A stretch of 12,191 bases of DNA from Gammaproteobacteria bacterium (GCA_030830595.1 JAURMS010000034.1:1-12191); one strand, 5' to 3'. Counted from the first letter of the stretch, positions 1 to 6,794 are shown. Notes: generated by a model not told the origin, from the letters alone. A program made the numbers and translations.

Positions 1-647
1 CCCATCAGGGCTGCCTCGATCGGCAGGGTGCCGGACCCGCACATCGGGTCCACGAAGGCGCCGCCTGCGCTGGCGATGGCAGGCCAACCAGACCGCAGCA
101 GCATCGCCGCTGCGAGGTTCTCCCTGAGCGGCGCCGCCACGCCCTGCAGGCGATAGCCACGACGGTGCAGGCCATCGCCGGCGAAATCGATGGCGAGCGT
201 GGCCTCGCCGCGCTGCACATGGATGGAGAGCCTGAGGTCCGGGCTACGGGTGTCGATATCCGGGCGCCGGCCATCCCGCTCGCGGAACCAGTCGACCACC
301 GCGTCCTTGACCCTGAGCGCTGCGTAATGGGTGTGCGCGAGTGCCTCCCCCTGACCCGTGGCCTCGACGGCAAAGCTCTGCGAGACATCGAGGTGGCTCG
401 CCCAGTCGACCCCGAGGGCCCCGCGGTACAGGTCATCGGCGCTGCCAGCCCTGAAGTGCGCGATGGGCCACAGGACGCGCAGCCCGACCCGTGACCACAG
501 GCAGGCACGGTAGGCCGCTTCCACGCCGCCCTCGCAGTACACGCCGGCGCGGCCCTCGCGCTGCACGGGAACCCCGCACTCCCGCAACTCACCCGCACAG
601 AGGTCGGCGGTTCCAGCCGCCGCGGTGACGAAGAAGGACTCGCTCAT
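1..647 (-). CDS. rlmL: 23S rRNA (guanine-N2) methyltransferase RlmL, N-terminal part (cut by window edge)
   Basis: The first 215 residues are visible; the gene runs off base 1. RlmL methylates G2445 of 23S rRNA using S-adenosylmethionine. An N-terminal segment of the family type (SESFFVTAAAGTADLCAGEL, then VYCEGGVEAAYRACLWSRVGLRVL at about 36-59) leads into the THUMP RNA-binding region (roughly 70-165, with RGYRLQG near 163-169). The Rossmann methyltransferase domain then begins, and its SAM-binding motif I, DPMCGSGT, is at 200-207. The catalytic NPPY motif lies beyond the edge, so I cannot tell whether an RlmK domain is fused on as in E. coli. The ATG at 647-645 overlaps the stop of the upstream nuclease gene by 4 bases, and AAGGCGGGG stands just before it. 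The reading frame is open throughout. The family assignment is firm. Confidence 0.93.
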   Translation of the reverse strand, partial: MSESFFVTAAAGTADLCAGELRECGVPVQREGRAGVYCEGGVEAAYRACLWSRVGLRVLWPIAHFRAGSADDLYRGALGVDWASHLDVSQSFAVEATGQGEALAHTHYAALRVKDAVVDWFRERDGRRPDIDTRSPDLRLSIHVQRGEATLAIDFAGDGLHRRGYRLQGVAAPLRENLAAAMLLRSGWPAIASAGGAFVDPMCGSGTLPIEAALM

Positions 648-2053
648 GACCCCGCCTTGCCCAGCTCGATGAGACGGGCAGGACCGAGCCCGCCCTCCAG
701 GATCCGGCACAGCAGGCGATAGCAGTCGAGGTCGAAGTCGGTATCGCCGGCGCCGGGCAGCTCGGCCAGCGAAGTGGTATCGGCCACGGTCCCGAGGTAG
801 CGCCACTGGTCGAATACGTGCAGTTCCTCGCAGCCCTTCCAGTCCCGCTCCACCACCCCGATCGCACCGGCGAACGGCCAGCCCTTCAGCTTGTGGCGAG
901 CCAGTGCCATGCGCACCCGCGCGGTATGCAGCGCCAGCGGCTCGCGGCCACAGCATCCGCCGCGGCAGCGCCCGACCTGGGCGCCGAAGCAGGAGCCCGC
1001 GCCGGCCTCCAGGCCCAGCAGTCGGGGGCAGAGCTCATGGGCCCGCAACAATTCATCGAGCGCCCGCTGGGCGTCCCGCCGGCTGCGGAACAGGCCATGG
1101 CAATCGGACTCCAGGCCGGCCGCATCCGCGAGGGTGACGACCTTCACCACCACCCCGTCGCCTTGCGACTGCAGGCGGAGGGTCCAACACTCCTCGCTGG
1201 CCCGCAGGCGCCGGTTGTGCAGCGGCGCCAGTGCCTTGACCTGCCTTGCCTCGGAGAGCAGCGCACCGATTTCCCCGGCCGACTCCTGCCATTCCACCCG
1301 GTGCACCTGACGGCTGAGCTTCAGCTCCTTGGCCGAGCGATGCTCGTCGGCAAAGTGCGCCAGCACGCGGCTGCGCAGGGTTTTGCTCTTGCCGACGTAG
1401 AGCAGCGCGCCATCCTCGCCGTAGAAGCGGTAGGTGCCCGGCCCCTCCGGCAGTTCATCGGCCAGTCCCGGATCGAGCTGCGGCGGCAGGCCAGGCCCGC
1501 GGACCAGCTCCTCGACCAGGCGATCCAGGCTGTCCGCCGCCTCGCGCCGGCGCAGGCAGGCGAGGAAGTCGGCCACGACCTGGGCATCACCCAGCGCGCG
1601 ATGGCGGGCACTGCAGTCGAGGCCATGGCGGGCCATCACTGCATCGAGGCCGTGACCACGCTGGCCCGCATCGACCCGTCGCGACAGCTTCACCGTGCAC
1701 AACACCCGCTCGGACAGGCGGCGGTCGATGCGACGAAACTCGGTGCGCAGGAAGCCATAGTCGAAGCGGGCGTTGTGGGCGACGAACAGGCGTCCCTGCA
1801 GCCTCGAGAGGACCTCGTCGGCCACCGCGGCGAAATCGGGCGCCGACTCCAGCATGGCGGTGGTGATACCGGTGAAGACCTCGATGTTGCGCGGCACGCG
1901 ACAGCCGGGGTTCACCAGCGTGCTGTAACGCTCCACCACCTCGCCGCGCTCCACGAGGACGATGCCGACCTCGATGATCCGGTGCGTCAGCGAATTGCCA
2001 CCCGTGGTCTCGAGGTCCACGCAGGCCAGCGGTCCGTCGAGCAGTGGCGTCAT
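644..2053 (-). CDS. DEDDh 3'-5' exonuclease fused to UvrC/Cho-like GIY-YIG nuclease
   Basis: 469 residues with two nuclease modules. Residues about 8-168 are a DnaQ-like exonuclease: motif I D13-L-E15, motif II HNARFD at 93-98, and the DEDDh histidine and last aspartate in HRALGD at 151-156. Residues about 203-285 are a GIY-YIG domain: GTY at 206-208, YVG at 219-221, R227 in the LRSRV helix, and acidic residues E261 and E268 in a stretch resembling UvrC (EIGALLSEARQVK). Residues 342-367 carry cysteines C342, C355, C363 and C367 with the spacing of the UvrC Fe-S cysteines. The UvrC RNase H-like second nuclease and HhH domains are absent; the last 100 residues match nothing I recognise. Proteins of this architecture are known in several phyla and are presumed to act in DNA repair, but the substrate is unknown. 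The gene lies between aguB and rlmL with ATGA overlaps on both sides. Confidence 0.88.
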   Translation of the reverse strand: MTPLLDGPLACVDLETTGGNSLTHRIIEVGIVLVERGEVVERYSTLVNPGCRVPRNIEVFTGITTAMLESAPDFAAVADEVLSRLQGRLFVAHNARFDYGFLRTEFRRIDRRLSERVLCTVKLSRRVDAGQRGHGLDAVMARHGLDCSARHRALGDAQVVADFLACLRRREAADSLDRLVEELVRGPGLPPQLDPGLADELPEGPGTYRFYGEDGALLYVGKSKTLRSRVLAHFADEHRSAKELKLSRQVHRVEWQESAGEIGALLSEARQVKALAPLHNRRLRASEECWTLRLQSQGDGVVVKVVTLADAAGLESDCHGLFRSRRDAQRALDELLRAHELCPRLLGLEAGAGSCFGAQVGRCRGGCCGREPLALHTARVRMALARHKLKGWPFAGAIGVVERDWKGCEELHVFDQWRYLGTVADTTSLAELPGAGDTDFDLDCYRLLCRILEGGLGPARLIELGKAGS

Positions 2054-2922
2054 CCGTCGTCGGTCAGGTCCAGCGACAACAGGGCTCCGTAAAGGTCGGG
2101 GCGTCGGTCGCGGAACATGCCCCAGTTGCGGCGCTGCAGCCGCACGGCCTCGAGGTCGAAAGCAGCCAGCAGCAGGGCCTCCTCTGCCACACCGGCCTCC
2201 TCCACCAGTTCACCGGTGGGCCCGGCAATGAACGAGTGGCCGTAGAAGTCGATGGTATTGGCGCGCCCCACCTCGCGACCGATGCGATTGGAGGCCACCA
2301 GCGGCATCAGGTTGGCCGCTGCATGCCCCTGCATGGTCCGCTGCCAGTGCGGCCGGGAATCGAGGGTCGGATCCTGCGGCTCACTGCCGATGGCAGTGGG
2401 ATAACAAAGGATTTCCGCGCCCATCAGCGCCATGGACCGCGCGCACTCCGGAAACCACTGGTCCCAGCAGATGCCGACCCCGATCCGCCCATAACGCGTG
2501 CTCCACACCCGGAAGCCGGTATCGCCCGGGGCGAAATAGAACTTCTCGTGGTAACCCGGGCTCTCGGGAATGTGGGCCTTGCGATAGGTCCCCAGACAGC
2601 GGCCGTCGGCGTCGATCATCGCCACCGTGTTGAAGCAGGCGTTGCCGGCACGCTCGAAAAAGGACACCGGCAGCACCACGCCGAGTTCCGCCGCCACCGC
2701 CGACAGGCGAGTCACCGCCGGGTTCTCCTCCAGCGAGGTAGCCAGCTCCAGATAGGCGTAATCATGGTCCTTGCAGAAATAGGGCGTCTCGAACAACTCC
2801 TGCAGCAGGATCACCTGCCCGCCCTCCGCCGCGGCCCGCCGGACCATGGCCTCGGCCCGGGCCAGGTTGTCCTCGCGTCGCTCACTGCAGGCCATCTGCG
2901 TGGCCGCCACCGTGACCTTCAT
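2050..2922 (-). CDS. aguB: N-carbamoylputrescine amidase AguB
   Basis: 290 residues, a full-length member of the nitrilase superfamily. It hydrolyses N-carbamoylputrescine to putrescine, CO2 and ammonia in the cytoplasm, the last step of the agmatine route to putrescine. The Glu-Lys-Cys triad is visible: E42 in QELFETPYF, K115 in YRKAHIP and C152 in GICWDQWFPE. The stretches LPVSFFERAG, EKFYFAPGDTGFRVW, YPTAIGSEP and NLMPLVASNRIG are typical of AguB and closely resemble, from memory, the Pseudomonas enzyme. This favours AguB over a beta-ureidopropionase, the main alternative. The partner agmatine deiminase (aguA) is not in the window. ATG at 2922-2920 overlaps the dehydrogenase stop by 4 bases, and the stop overlaps the next ATG in the same way, so translation is probably coupled; no strong ribosome site is seen before it. 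Confidence 0.93.
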   Translation of the reverse strand: MKVTVAATQMACSERREDNLARAEAMVRRAAAEGGQVILLQELFETPYFCKDHDYAYLELATSLEENPAVTRLSAVAAELGVVLPVSFFERAGNACFNTVAMIDADGRCLGTYRKAHIPESPGYHEKFYFAPGDTGFRVWSTRYGRIGVGICWDQWFPECARSMALMGAEILCYPTAIGSEPQDPTLDSRPHWQRTMQGHAAANLMPLVASNRIGREVGRANTIDFYGHSFIAGPTGELVEEAGVAEEALLLAAFDLEAVRLQRRNWGMFRDRRPDLYGALLSLDLTDDG

Positions 2923-4418
2923 CGCAGGTCCATCCAGGTGGTCTTGAGCTCGGTGTACTTGTCGAGCGCGTGCAGCGACTTGTCACGACCGTTGCCGGAC
3001 TGCTTGACTCCGCCGAAAGGCACGGTGATGTCATCGGCGTCGTAGCAGTTGACGTAGACGGTGCCGGCGCGAATGCGCCGCGACATGCGATGCGCGGTAG
3101 CGAGGTCACGGGTCCAGACCGCGGCAGCCAGCCCGTACATCACGCCGTTGGCGATGGCGAGCGCCTCGGCCTCGTCCCGGAAGCTGAGCACCGACAGCAC
3201 GGGGCCGAAAATTTCTTCCTGAGCGACGCGCATGGCCGGCCCCACGCCGTCGAACACCGTGGGCTCGACGAAGTATCCGCCGCTCTCGCGGCGAACCTGG
3301 TCGCCACCGAGGCAGAGCCGTGCACCCTCCTCGCGGGCGGAGTCGATGTAGCCGGTCACCGTGCGCAACTGCTGGTCGTCGACCAGCGCGCCGAGGCGCG
3401 TGGCGGGGTCGAGCGGATCGCCGGGCCGATAGGCCGCACCGAGCGCGCAGATCTTTTCCAGCAGCGCCTCACGCACCGACTCGTGCACCACCAGGCGGGA
3501 GGCGGCCGAGCACATCTCGCCCTGGTTAAAGAAGATGCCGGCCGCGGCGGCTTCCGCCACGCGGTCGAGATCGGGCGCGTCGGCGAACACGATGTTGGGC
3601 GACTTGCCGCCACATTCGGGCCAGACGCGCTTCATGTTCGAGCGGCCCGAGTACTCGAGCATGCGCTTGCCGATCCGGGTGGAACCGGTGAAGGCCACGC
3701 AGTCCACGTCCGGGTGCAGCGCCAGGGCCTCGCCGGCCGTATGCCCGAAGCCGGGCAGCACATTCAGGACGCCGGGCGGCAGGCCGGCATCCAGCGCCAG
3801 GGCCGCCACGCGAATCGCCGTCAGGGGTGACTTCTCGGAGGGCTTGAGCACCACCGAGTTGCCGGTGGCCAGGGCAGGCCCCAGCTTCCAGCAGGCCATC
3901 AGCAGCGGGAAGTTCCACGGCACGATGGCCCCGACCACCCCTACCGGCTCGCGGGTCACCAAGGCGAGGGTGTGATCCGGCACCGGCGCAACCTCGTCAT
4001 AGACCTTGTCGCAGGCCTCCGCGTACCACTGGATGCAGCGCGCAGCGCCGGGGATGTCCACCTGCAGGGAATCGGCGATCGGCTTGCCGACGTCGAGCGT
4101 CTCGAGAAGCGCCAGCTCCTCGCGGTGCTCCATCAGCAGCTCGGCGAAGTTGAGCAGTACGCGCTTGCGGGCGGCGGGTGCCATCCGCGACCAGGCGCCG
4201 GACTCGAAAGCCCGCCGGGCCGAGGCGACGGCCAGATCGACGTCAGGCGCCGCGCAGGACGCAATCTCGGCGAGCACCCCGCCGGTGGCGGGATTGATGC
4301 AGGGGAAGGTCTCGGCAGACACCGCCGGGTGGTAGCGGCCTTCGATGAAGGCCTGGGTGACGGGTCGCAGCGCCGCGGCCCGCTCGTTCCAGGCCGCCAG
4401 GGTCAGGGTAGTTTCCAT
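2919..4418 (-). CDS. puuC: aldehyde dehydrogenase, PuuC/KauB type (omega-aminoaldehyde oxidation)
   Basis: 499 residues, the normal length for an NAD(P)-dependent aldehyde dehydrogenase. Family landmarks: oxyanion Asn169 in VPWNFP, cofactor-binding Lys192 in LKPSE, the GSTRIG dinucleotide loop at 245-250, general base Glu268 in PECGGKSPN and the nucleophile Cys303 in NQGEMCSAASR. The IVPWNFPLLMACWKLGPAL region and the C-terminal FGGVKQSGNGRDKSLHALDKYTELK stretch are characteristic of the PuuC/KauB branch. That branch oxidises gamma-glutamyl-gamma-aminobutyraldehyde, 4-aminobutanal and related aldehydes from polyamine breakdown. As first gene of the minus-strand operon, next to aguB and opposite an aminotransferase, a role in putrescine or other amine catabolism is the best inference; the exact substrate cannot be read from sequence. 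Confidence 0.9.
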   Translation of the reverse strand: METTLTLAAWNERAAALRPVTQAFIEGRYHPAVSAETFPCINPATGGVLAEIASCAAPDVDLAVASARRAFESGAWSRMAPAARKRVLLNFAELLMEHREELALLETLDVGKPIADSLQVDIPGAARCIQWYAEACDKVYDEVAPVPDHTLALVTREPVGVVGAIVPWNFPLLMACWKLGPALATGNSVVLKPSEKSPLTAIRVAALALDAGLPPGVLNVLPGFGHTAGEALALHPDVDCVAFTGSTRIGKRMLEYSGRSNMKRVWPECGGKSPNIVFADAPDLDRVAEAAAAGIFFNQGEMCSAASRLVVHESVREALLEKICALGAAYRPGDPLDPATRLGALVDDQQLRTVTGYIDSAREEGARLCLGGDQVRRESGGYFVEPTVFDGVGPAMRVAQEEIFGPVLSVLSFRDEAEALAIANGVMYGLAAAVWTRDLATAHRMSRRIRAGTVYVNCYDADDITVPFGGVKQSGNGRDKSLHALDKYTELKTTWMDLR

Positions 4419-4460
4419 GGCGCCTAGGATACTTCACGGGCGCCCGGTTAAGATCTACTC
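4419..4460. promoter_or_regulatory. 42-base divergent promoter region between puuC-like and bauA-like genes
   Basis: Only 42 bases separate the two divergent start codons. On the plus strand TAAGAT (4449-4454) could be a -10 element, which would place transcription start at or next to the ATG at 4461. On the minus strand TATCCT (complement of 4431-4426) could be a -10 element, placing the start right at the ATG at 4418. Neither gene has a good Shine-Dalgarno sequence here, and no convincing -35 box is visible. Leaderless or very short-leader transcripts are one reading; promoters inside the opposite coding regions are another. Both elements are weak matches. Confidence 0.35.
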
Positions 4461-5792
4461 ATGAATACGCCCGCAGCGGCCAGCCTCGACCGCCAAGACC
4501 TCGAGGCCTTCTGGATGCCCTTCACTGCCAACCGCCAGTTCAAGGCCGCCCCGCGGCTGCTCGCCCGCGCCGAGGGCATGCACTACTGGACTGCCGAGGG
4601 CCGGAAGGTCCTGGACGGAGTCGCCGGTCTCTGGTGCGTCAACGCCGGACATGGCCGCCGGGACATCAGCGAGGCGGTCAGCCGGCAGATCGCCACCATG
4701 GATTACGCCCCACCCTTCCAGATGGGTCACCCGGATGCCTTCAGGCTCGCCAGCCGGGTAGCGAATCTCGCACCCGAAGGCCTCGACCACGTGTTCTTCA
4801 CCAACTCGGGCTCGGAGTCGGTGGACACGGCGCTCAAGATTGCCCTCGCCTGGCACCGGGTCCGCGGCCAGGGCACCCGCACGCGGCTGATTGGCCGGGA
4901 ACGGGGCTACCACGGGGTGGGCTTCGGCGGCATCTCGGTAGGCGGCATGGTCAACAACCGCAAGTTCTTCGGCGCCATGCTGCCCTCGGTGGATCACCTG
5001 CCGGCCACTCACTCGCTGCAGCACAACGCGTTCTCGCGCGGCTTGCCGGCCTGGGGCGCACACCTTGCCGACGAACTGGAGCGACTGGTGGCGCTGCACG
5101 ATGCCTCCAACATCGCCGCGGTGATCGTGGAGCCGATTGCCGGGTCGACCGGCGTGCTCATTCCTCCGGTGGGTTACCTGCAGAAGCTTCGCGAACTCTG
5201 CACCCGCCACGGCATCCTCCTGATCTTCGACGAGGTCATCACCGGTTTCGGGCGCACCGGCTCCCCCTTCGCGGCGCAGGAATTCGGCGTGGTGCCAGAC
5301 ATGATTACCTGCGCCAAGGGCCTCACCAACGGCTCCATTCCGATGGGCGCGGTCATCGTCCGCAAGGAAATCTACGAGGGCTTCATGACCGGGCCGGAGC
5401 AGGCCATCGAGCTGTTCCACGGTTACACCTATTCGGCGCACCCGGTGGCCTGCGCGGCGGGGCTCGCCACGCTCGAGGTCTACGAGCGCGAGGGCCTGCT
5501 GCAGCGGGCGCGCGAGATGGCGCCCTATTGGGAGGAGGCCGTCCACTCGCTGCGTGACGCGCCGGGGGTGATCGACCTGCGCAATTACGGACTGATCGGC
5601 GCCATCGAACTCGATCCGCTGCCGGGCAAGCCCACGGCCCGGGCCTTCCAGGCCTTCCTCGACTGCTTCGAGCGCGGGGTGATGGTGCGCACCACCGGCG
5701 ACACCATCGCCCTGTCGCCGCCGCTGATCATCGAGCGCAGCCATGTCGACGAGCTGTTCGGCACGCTCGGCGACGTGCTGCGCGGCCGCTGA
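4461..5792 (+). CDS. bauA: class III aminotransferase, beta-alanine:pyruvate (omega-amino acid) type
   Basis: 443 residues, full length for a PLP-dependent omega-transaminase. It moves the amino group of beta-alanine or another omega-amine to pyruvate, giving an aldehyde and L-alanine. Visible landmarks: WMPFTANRQF at the N-terminus, the phosphate-binding loop TNSGSES (114-120), GYHG (149-152), E224 in VEPIAG, cofactor-contacting D257 in IFDEVITGFGRTG, Schiff-base Lys286 in TCAKGLTNG, and Arg410 in VRTTGDT, the position that binds the substrate carboxylate in BauA-like enzymes. HGYTYSAHPVACAAGLA and RNYGLIGAIEL closely resemble, from memory, the Pseudomonas omega-amino acid:pyruvate transaminase. 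A putrescine:pyruvate role (SpuC-like) is possible given the neighbours, but the motifs fit BauA better. It starts divergently from puuC and no clear ribosome site precedes the ATG. Confidence 0.88.
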   Translation: MNTPAAASLDRQDLEAFWMPFTANRQFKAAPRLLARAEGMHYWTAEGRKVLDGVAGLWCVNAGHGRRDISEAVSRQIATMDYAPPFQMGHPDAFRLASRVANLAPEGLDHVFFTNSGSESVDTALKIALAWHRVRGQGTRTRLIGRERGYHGVGFGGISVGGMVNNRKFFGAMLPSVDHLPATHSLQHNAFSRGLPAWGAHLADELERLVALHDASNIAAVIVEPIAGSTGVLIPPVGYLQKLRELCTRHGILLIFDEVITGFGRTGSPFAAQEFGVVPDMITCAKGLTNGSIPMGAVIVRKEIYEGFMTGPEQAIELFHGYTYSAHPVACAAGLATLEVYEREGLLQRAREMAPYWEEAVHSLRDAPGVIDLRNYGLIGAIELDPLPGKPTARAFQAFLDCFERGVMVRTTGDTIALSPPLIIERSHVDELFGTLGDVLRGR

Positions 5793-5808
5793 GGAAACGC
5801 ACCGGCAC

Positions 5809-5841
5809 AAAAAAGGGCCGCCACCTGGTGGTGACGGCCCT
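5809..5841 (-). terminator. Rho-independent terminator for the outer-membrane protein gene, perhaps bidirectional
   Basis: Arms AGGGCCG (5814-5820) and CGGCCCT (5835-5841) pair over 7 bases. After one mismatch, CACC/GGTG adds 4 more pairs around a TGGT loop. Read on the minus strand, the hairpin is followed by TTTTTT (complement of 5814-5809), a classic U-tract 20 bases beyond the TAA of the barrel gene. On the plus strand the hairpin lies 21 bases past the bauA stop, but only GTTGCTC follows, so it would terminate bauA less efficiently. Confidence 0.9.
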
Positions 5842-5861
5842 GTTGCTCGCAGGTGCGGGAG

Positions 5862-6569
5862 TTACTCGCCCCAGGGCAGGGTGGTGCTCACCGACAGGAT
5901 GACGCGGCCGCTGCTGTCCAGCACGTTGCCCTCGGCACCGTCCAGCGACTTCCAGTCGCTGCCGTCCGCCCACTTCAACTCGACGTCGAAGTTGCCGAGC
6001 GTCTTGGACAGGGCAATCGAGTAGTCCATGTAGGCCTCGAAGCCCGGCAGGTCGAAGGCCTTGCCGTCGCTGTAGCCAACGTGGAAGCCCAGCCCGAAGT
6101 CGCCAGGCAACTCGAGGCTGGCGTTGCCCTCGACGTAGTAGGCGGACTCATCCAGGTTGAAGAAGTCCCAGGAGTACCAGACCTTGGCATCGAACATGCC
6201 GTAGGCGACGCCGGCATACACCTCGGGGTAGTCGAGAGCCGTGGCGCCCGGGTAGGCGTACCACAGTGCACCGACGTCGTAGGTCAGGCCCTCTTCATCG
6301 CCGCCGGCATAGCCAACGTAATAATCCACCTCGGCCTGCTCGCCGCAGCAGCTGCCAAAATCGACGTTGCTGGCCCAGATACCGGCATAGAGGCCGTTGT
6401 CCCAGGCATAGTCGAGGCTGACCTGCAGCGCGGGGTCGTTGGTCGTCTGGGTGACGCCGCGGAAGTCGTAATCCGTGGTCGCCGTGATGGTGGACGAGAA
6501 TTCGCCCGCCTGCGCCACACCCGCCACGGCCAGTGCCGCGGACGCTACCAGCCATCTCACTTGCTTCAT
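5862..6569 (-). CDS. TorF-like putative porin / outer-membrane beta-barrel protein with signal peptide
   Basis: 235 residues when started at the ATG at 6569-6567. That start follows a GAGGAG ribosome site with 5-base spacing and opens a textbook signal peptide, MKQVRWLVASAALAVAGVAQA, cleaved before GEF. An in-frame ATG 15 codons upstream would bury the signal peptide. The mature protein alternates aromatic and polar residues in short strands (TTDYDFRGVTQT, LQVSLDYAWDNGLYAGIWASNVDFG, EVYAGVAYGMFDAKVWYSWDFF, YMDYSIALSKTLGNFDVELKWADG) and is acidic, as in the TorF/TIGR02001 family of uncharacterised Gram-negative barrels. It should sit in the outer membrane; its substrate is unknown. Oddities are adjacent cysteines C74-C75 in a loop and a C-terminus ending PWGE instead of a terminal aromatic residue. 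It has its own terminator and probably its own promoter. Confidence 0.85.
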   Translation of the reverse strand: MKQVRWLVASAALAVAGVAQAGEFSSTITATTDYDFRGVTQTTNDPALQVSLDYAWDNGLYAGIWASNVDFGSCCGEQAEVDYYVGYAGGDEEGLTYDVGALWYAYPGATALDYPEVYAGVAYGMFDAKVWYSWDFFNLDESAYYVEGNASLELPGDFGLGFHVGYSDGKAFDLPGFEAYMDYSIALSKTLGNFDVELKWADGSDWKSLDGAEGNVLDSSGRVILSVSTTLPWGE

Positions 6570-6574
6570 GTCAG

Positions 6575-6580
6575 CTCCTC
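6575..6580 (-). promoter_or_regulatory. ribosome binding site GAGGAG that fixes the start of the barrel gene
   Basis: GAGGAG (complement of 6580-6575) lies 5 bases before ATG 6569-6567. The alternative upstream ATG at 6614 has no comparable site, so this decides the start and exposes the signal peptide. Confidence 0.85.
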
Positions 6581-6606
6581 GTTCGGTCAGGGTCGATTCC
6601 AGTTTA

Positions 6607-6640
6607 TGTTGCAATTTCGCAACACTTTACGAGTGTTGCA
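6607..6640 (-). promoter_or_regulatory. overlapping inverted repeats in the leader of the barrel gene (operator or alternative RNA hairpins)
   Basis: Three segments alternate in orientation: TGTTGC (6607-6612), GCAACACT (6619-6626) and AGTGTTGC (6632-6639). The middle one can pair with the right one over 8 bases around a 5-base loop, or with the left one over 6 bases around a 6-base loop, but not with both. A further TGTTGC copy lies at 6708-6713. The block lies just downstream of the candidate -10 element and 27 bases before the ribosome site. It could be a repressor operator or a two-state RNA leader. No known regulator motif is recognised. Confidence 0.55.
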
Positions 6641-6649
6641 CCCGCCCAC

Positions 6650-6680
6650 TATATATGCAGCCGTTGTGCCATCGTGTGAA
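6650..6680 (-). promoter_or_regulatory. candidate sigma-70 promoter for the barrel gene
   Basis: On the minus strand TTCACA (complement of 6680-6675) matches TTGACA at five of six positions, and TATATA (complement of 6655-6650) can serve as the -10 box with a 19-base spacer, longer than ideal. Transcription would start near 6643, immediately ahead of the inverted repeats. Bases 6601-6720 are 50/120 G+C, clearly lower than the coding DNA around them, which supports a regulatory region. Confidence 0.4.
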
Positions 6681-6729
6681 CGAGTTTGAGATCCTTAAAA
6701 TTCAATATGTTGCGTATTCACCAAACCCA

Positions 6730-6750
6730 GCCGGCGCACCTTGCGCTGGC
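6730..6750 (-). terminator. hairpin after the cupin gene, possible weak terminator
   Basis: The 21 bases form a 9-pair hairpin (one G-T pair) with a 3-base loop. On the minus strand it lies about 45 bases beyond the cupin stop and is followed only by TGGGTTTGG, a poor U-tract. It may slow or end cupin transcription before the barrel promoter; read-through is also plausible. Confidence 0.3.
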
Positions 6751-6794
6751 AAAACGAGTACTCCGCCGCACCATTGCCGTGCGTTAACAGGCCC

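Noticed and set aside
818..2092. A 424-codon open frame on the plus strand opposite the nuclease gene
   Set aside because: It mirrors a gene with clear catalytic motifs, its protein is low in recognisable motifs and rich in Arg/Gln/His/Ala, and it has no family resemblance. It is an antisense shadow of GC-rich codon use.
2050..2922. Beta-ureidopropionase (pyrimidine breakdown) as identity of the amidase
   Set aside because: It would fit the adjacent BauA-type enzyme, but the length and the YPTAIGSEP and NLMPLVASNRIG stretches match AguB better.
4455..5810. A 451-codon open frame on the minus strand opposite the aminotransferase
   Set aside because: The plus-strand gene has every PLP-enzyme landmark; the antisense protein is an unstructured Arg/His/Gly-rich product and ends in the same short divergent promoter region.
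6570..6614. Upstream in-frame ATG for the barrel protein at 6614
   Set aside because: It adds 15 charged residues before the signal peptide, lacks a ribosome site and overlaps the leader hairpins; the ATG at 6569 has GAGGAG at ideal spacing.
6607..6640. Known riboswitch class in the barrel leader
   Set aside because: The segment is short and lacks the conserved cores of riboswitches I know; only simple alternative hairpins are visible, so it is listed as an unclassified regulatory element.
5853..6689. A 278-codon plus-strand open frame across the barrel gene
   Set aside because: It runs antisense to a signal-peptide protein with a strong ribosome site and terminator, and extends through the AT-rich leader without its own ribosome site.
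6671..6702. Possible CRP or FNR site (TGTGA half-site, TTGAG-N4-TTAAA)
   Set aside because: Only one half matches the CRP consensus, and the FNR-like pair has several mismatches; not enough to call.
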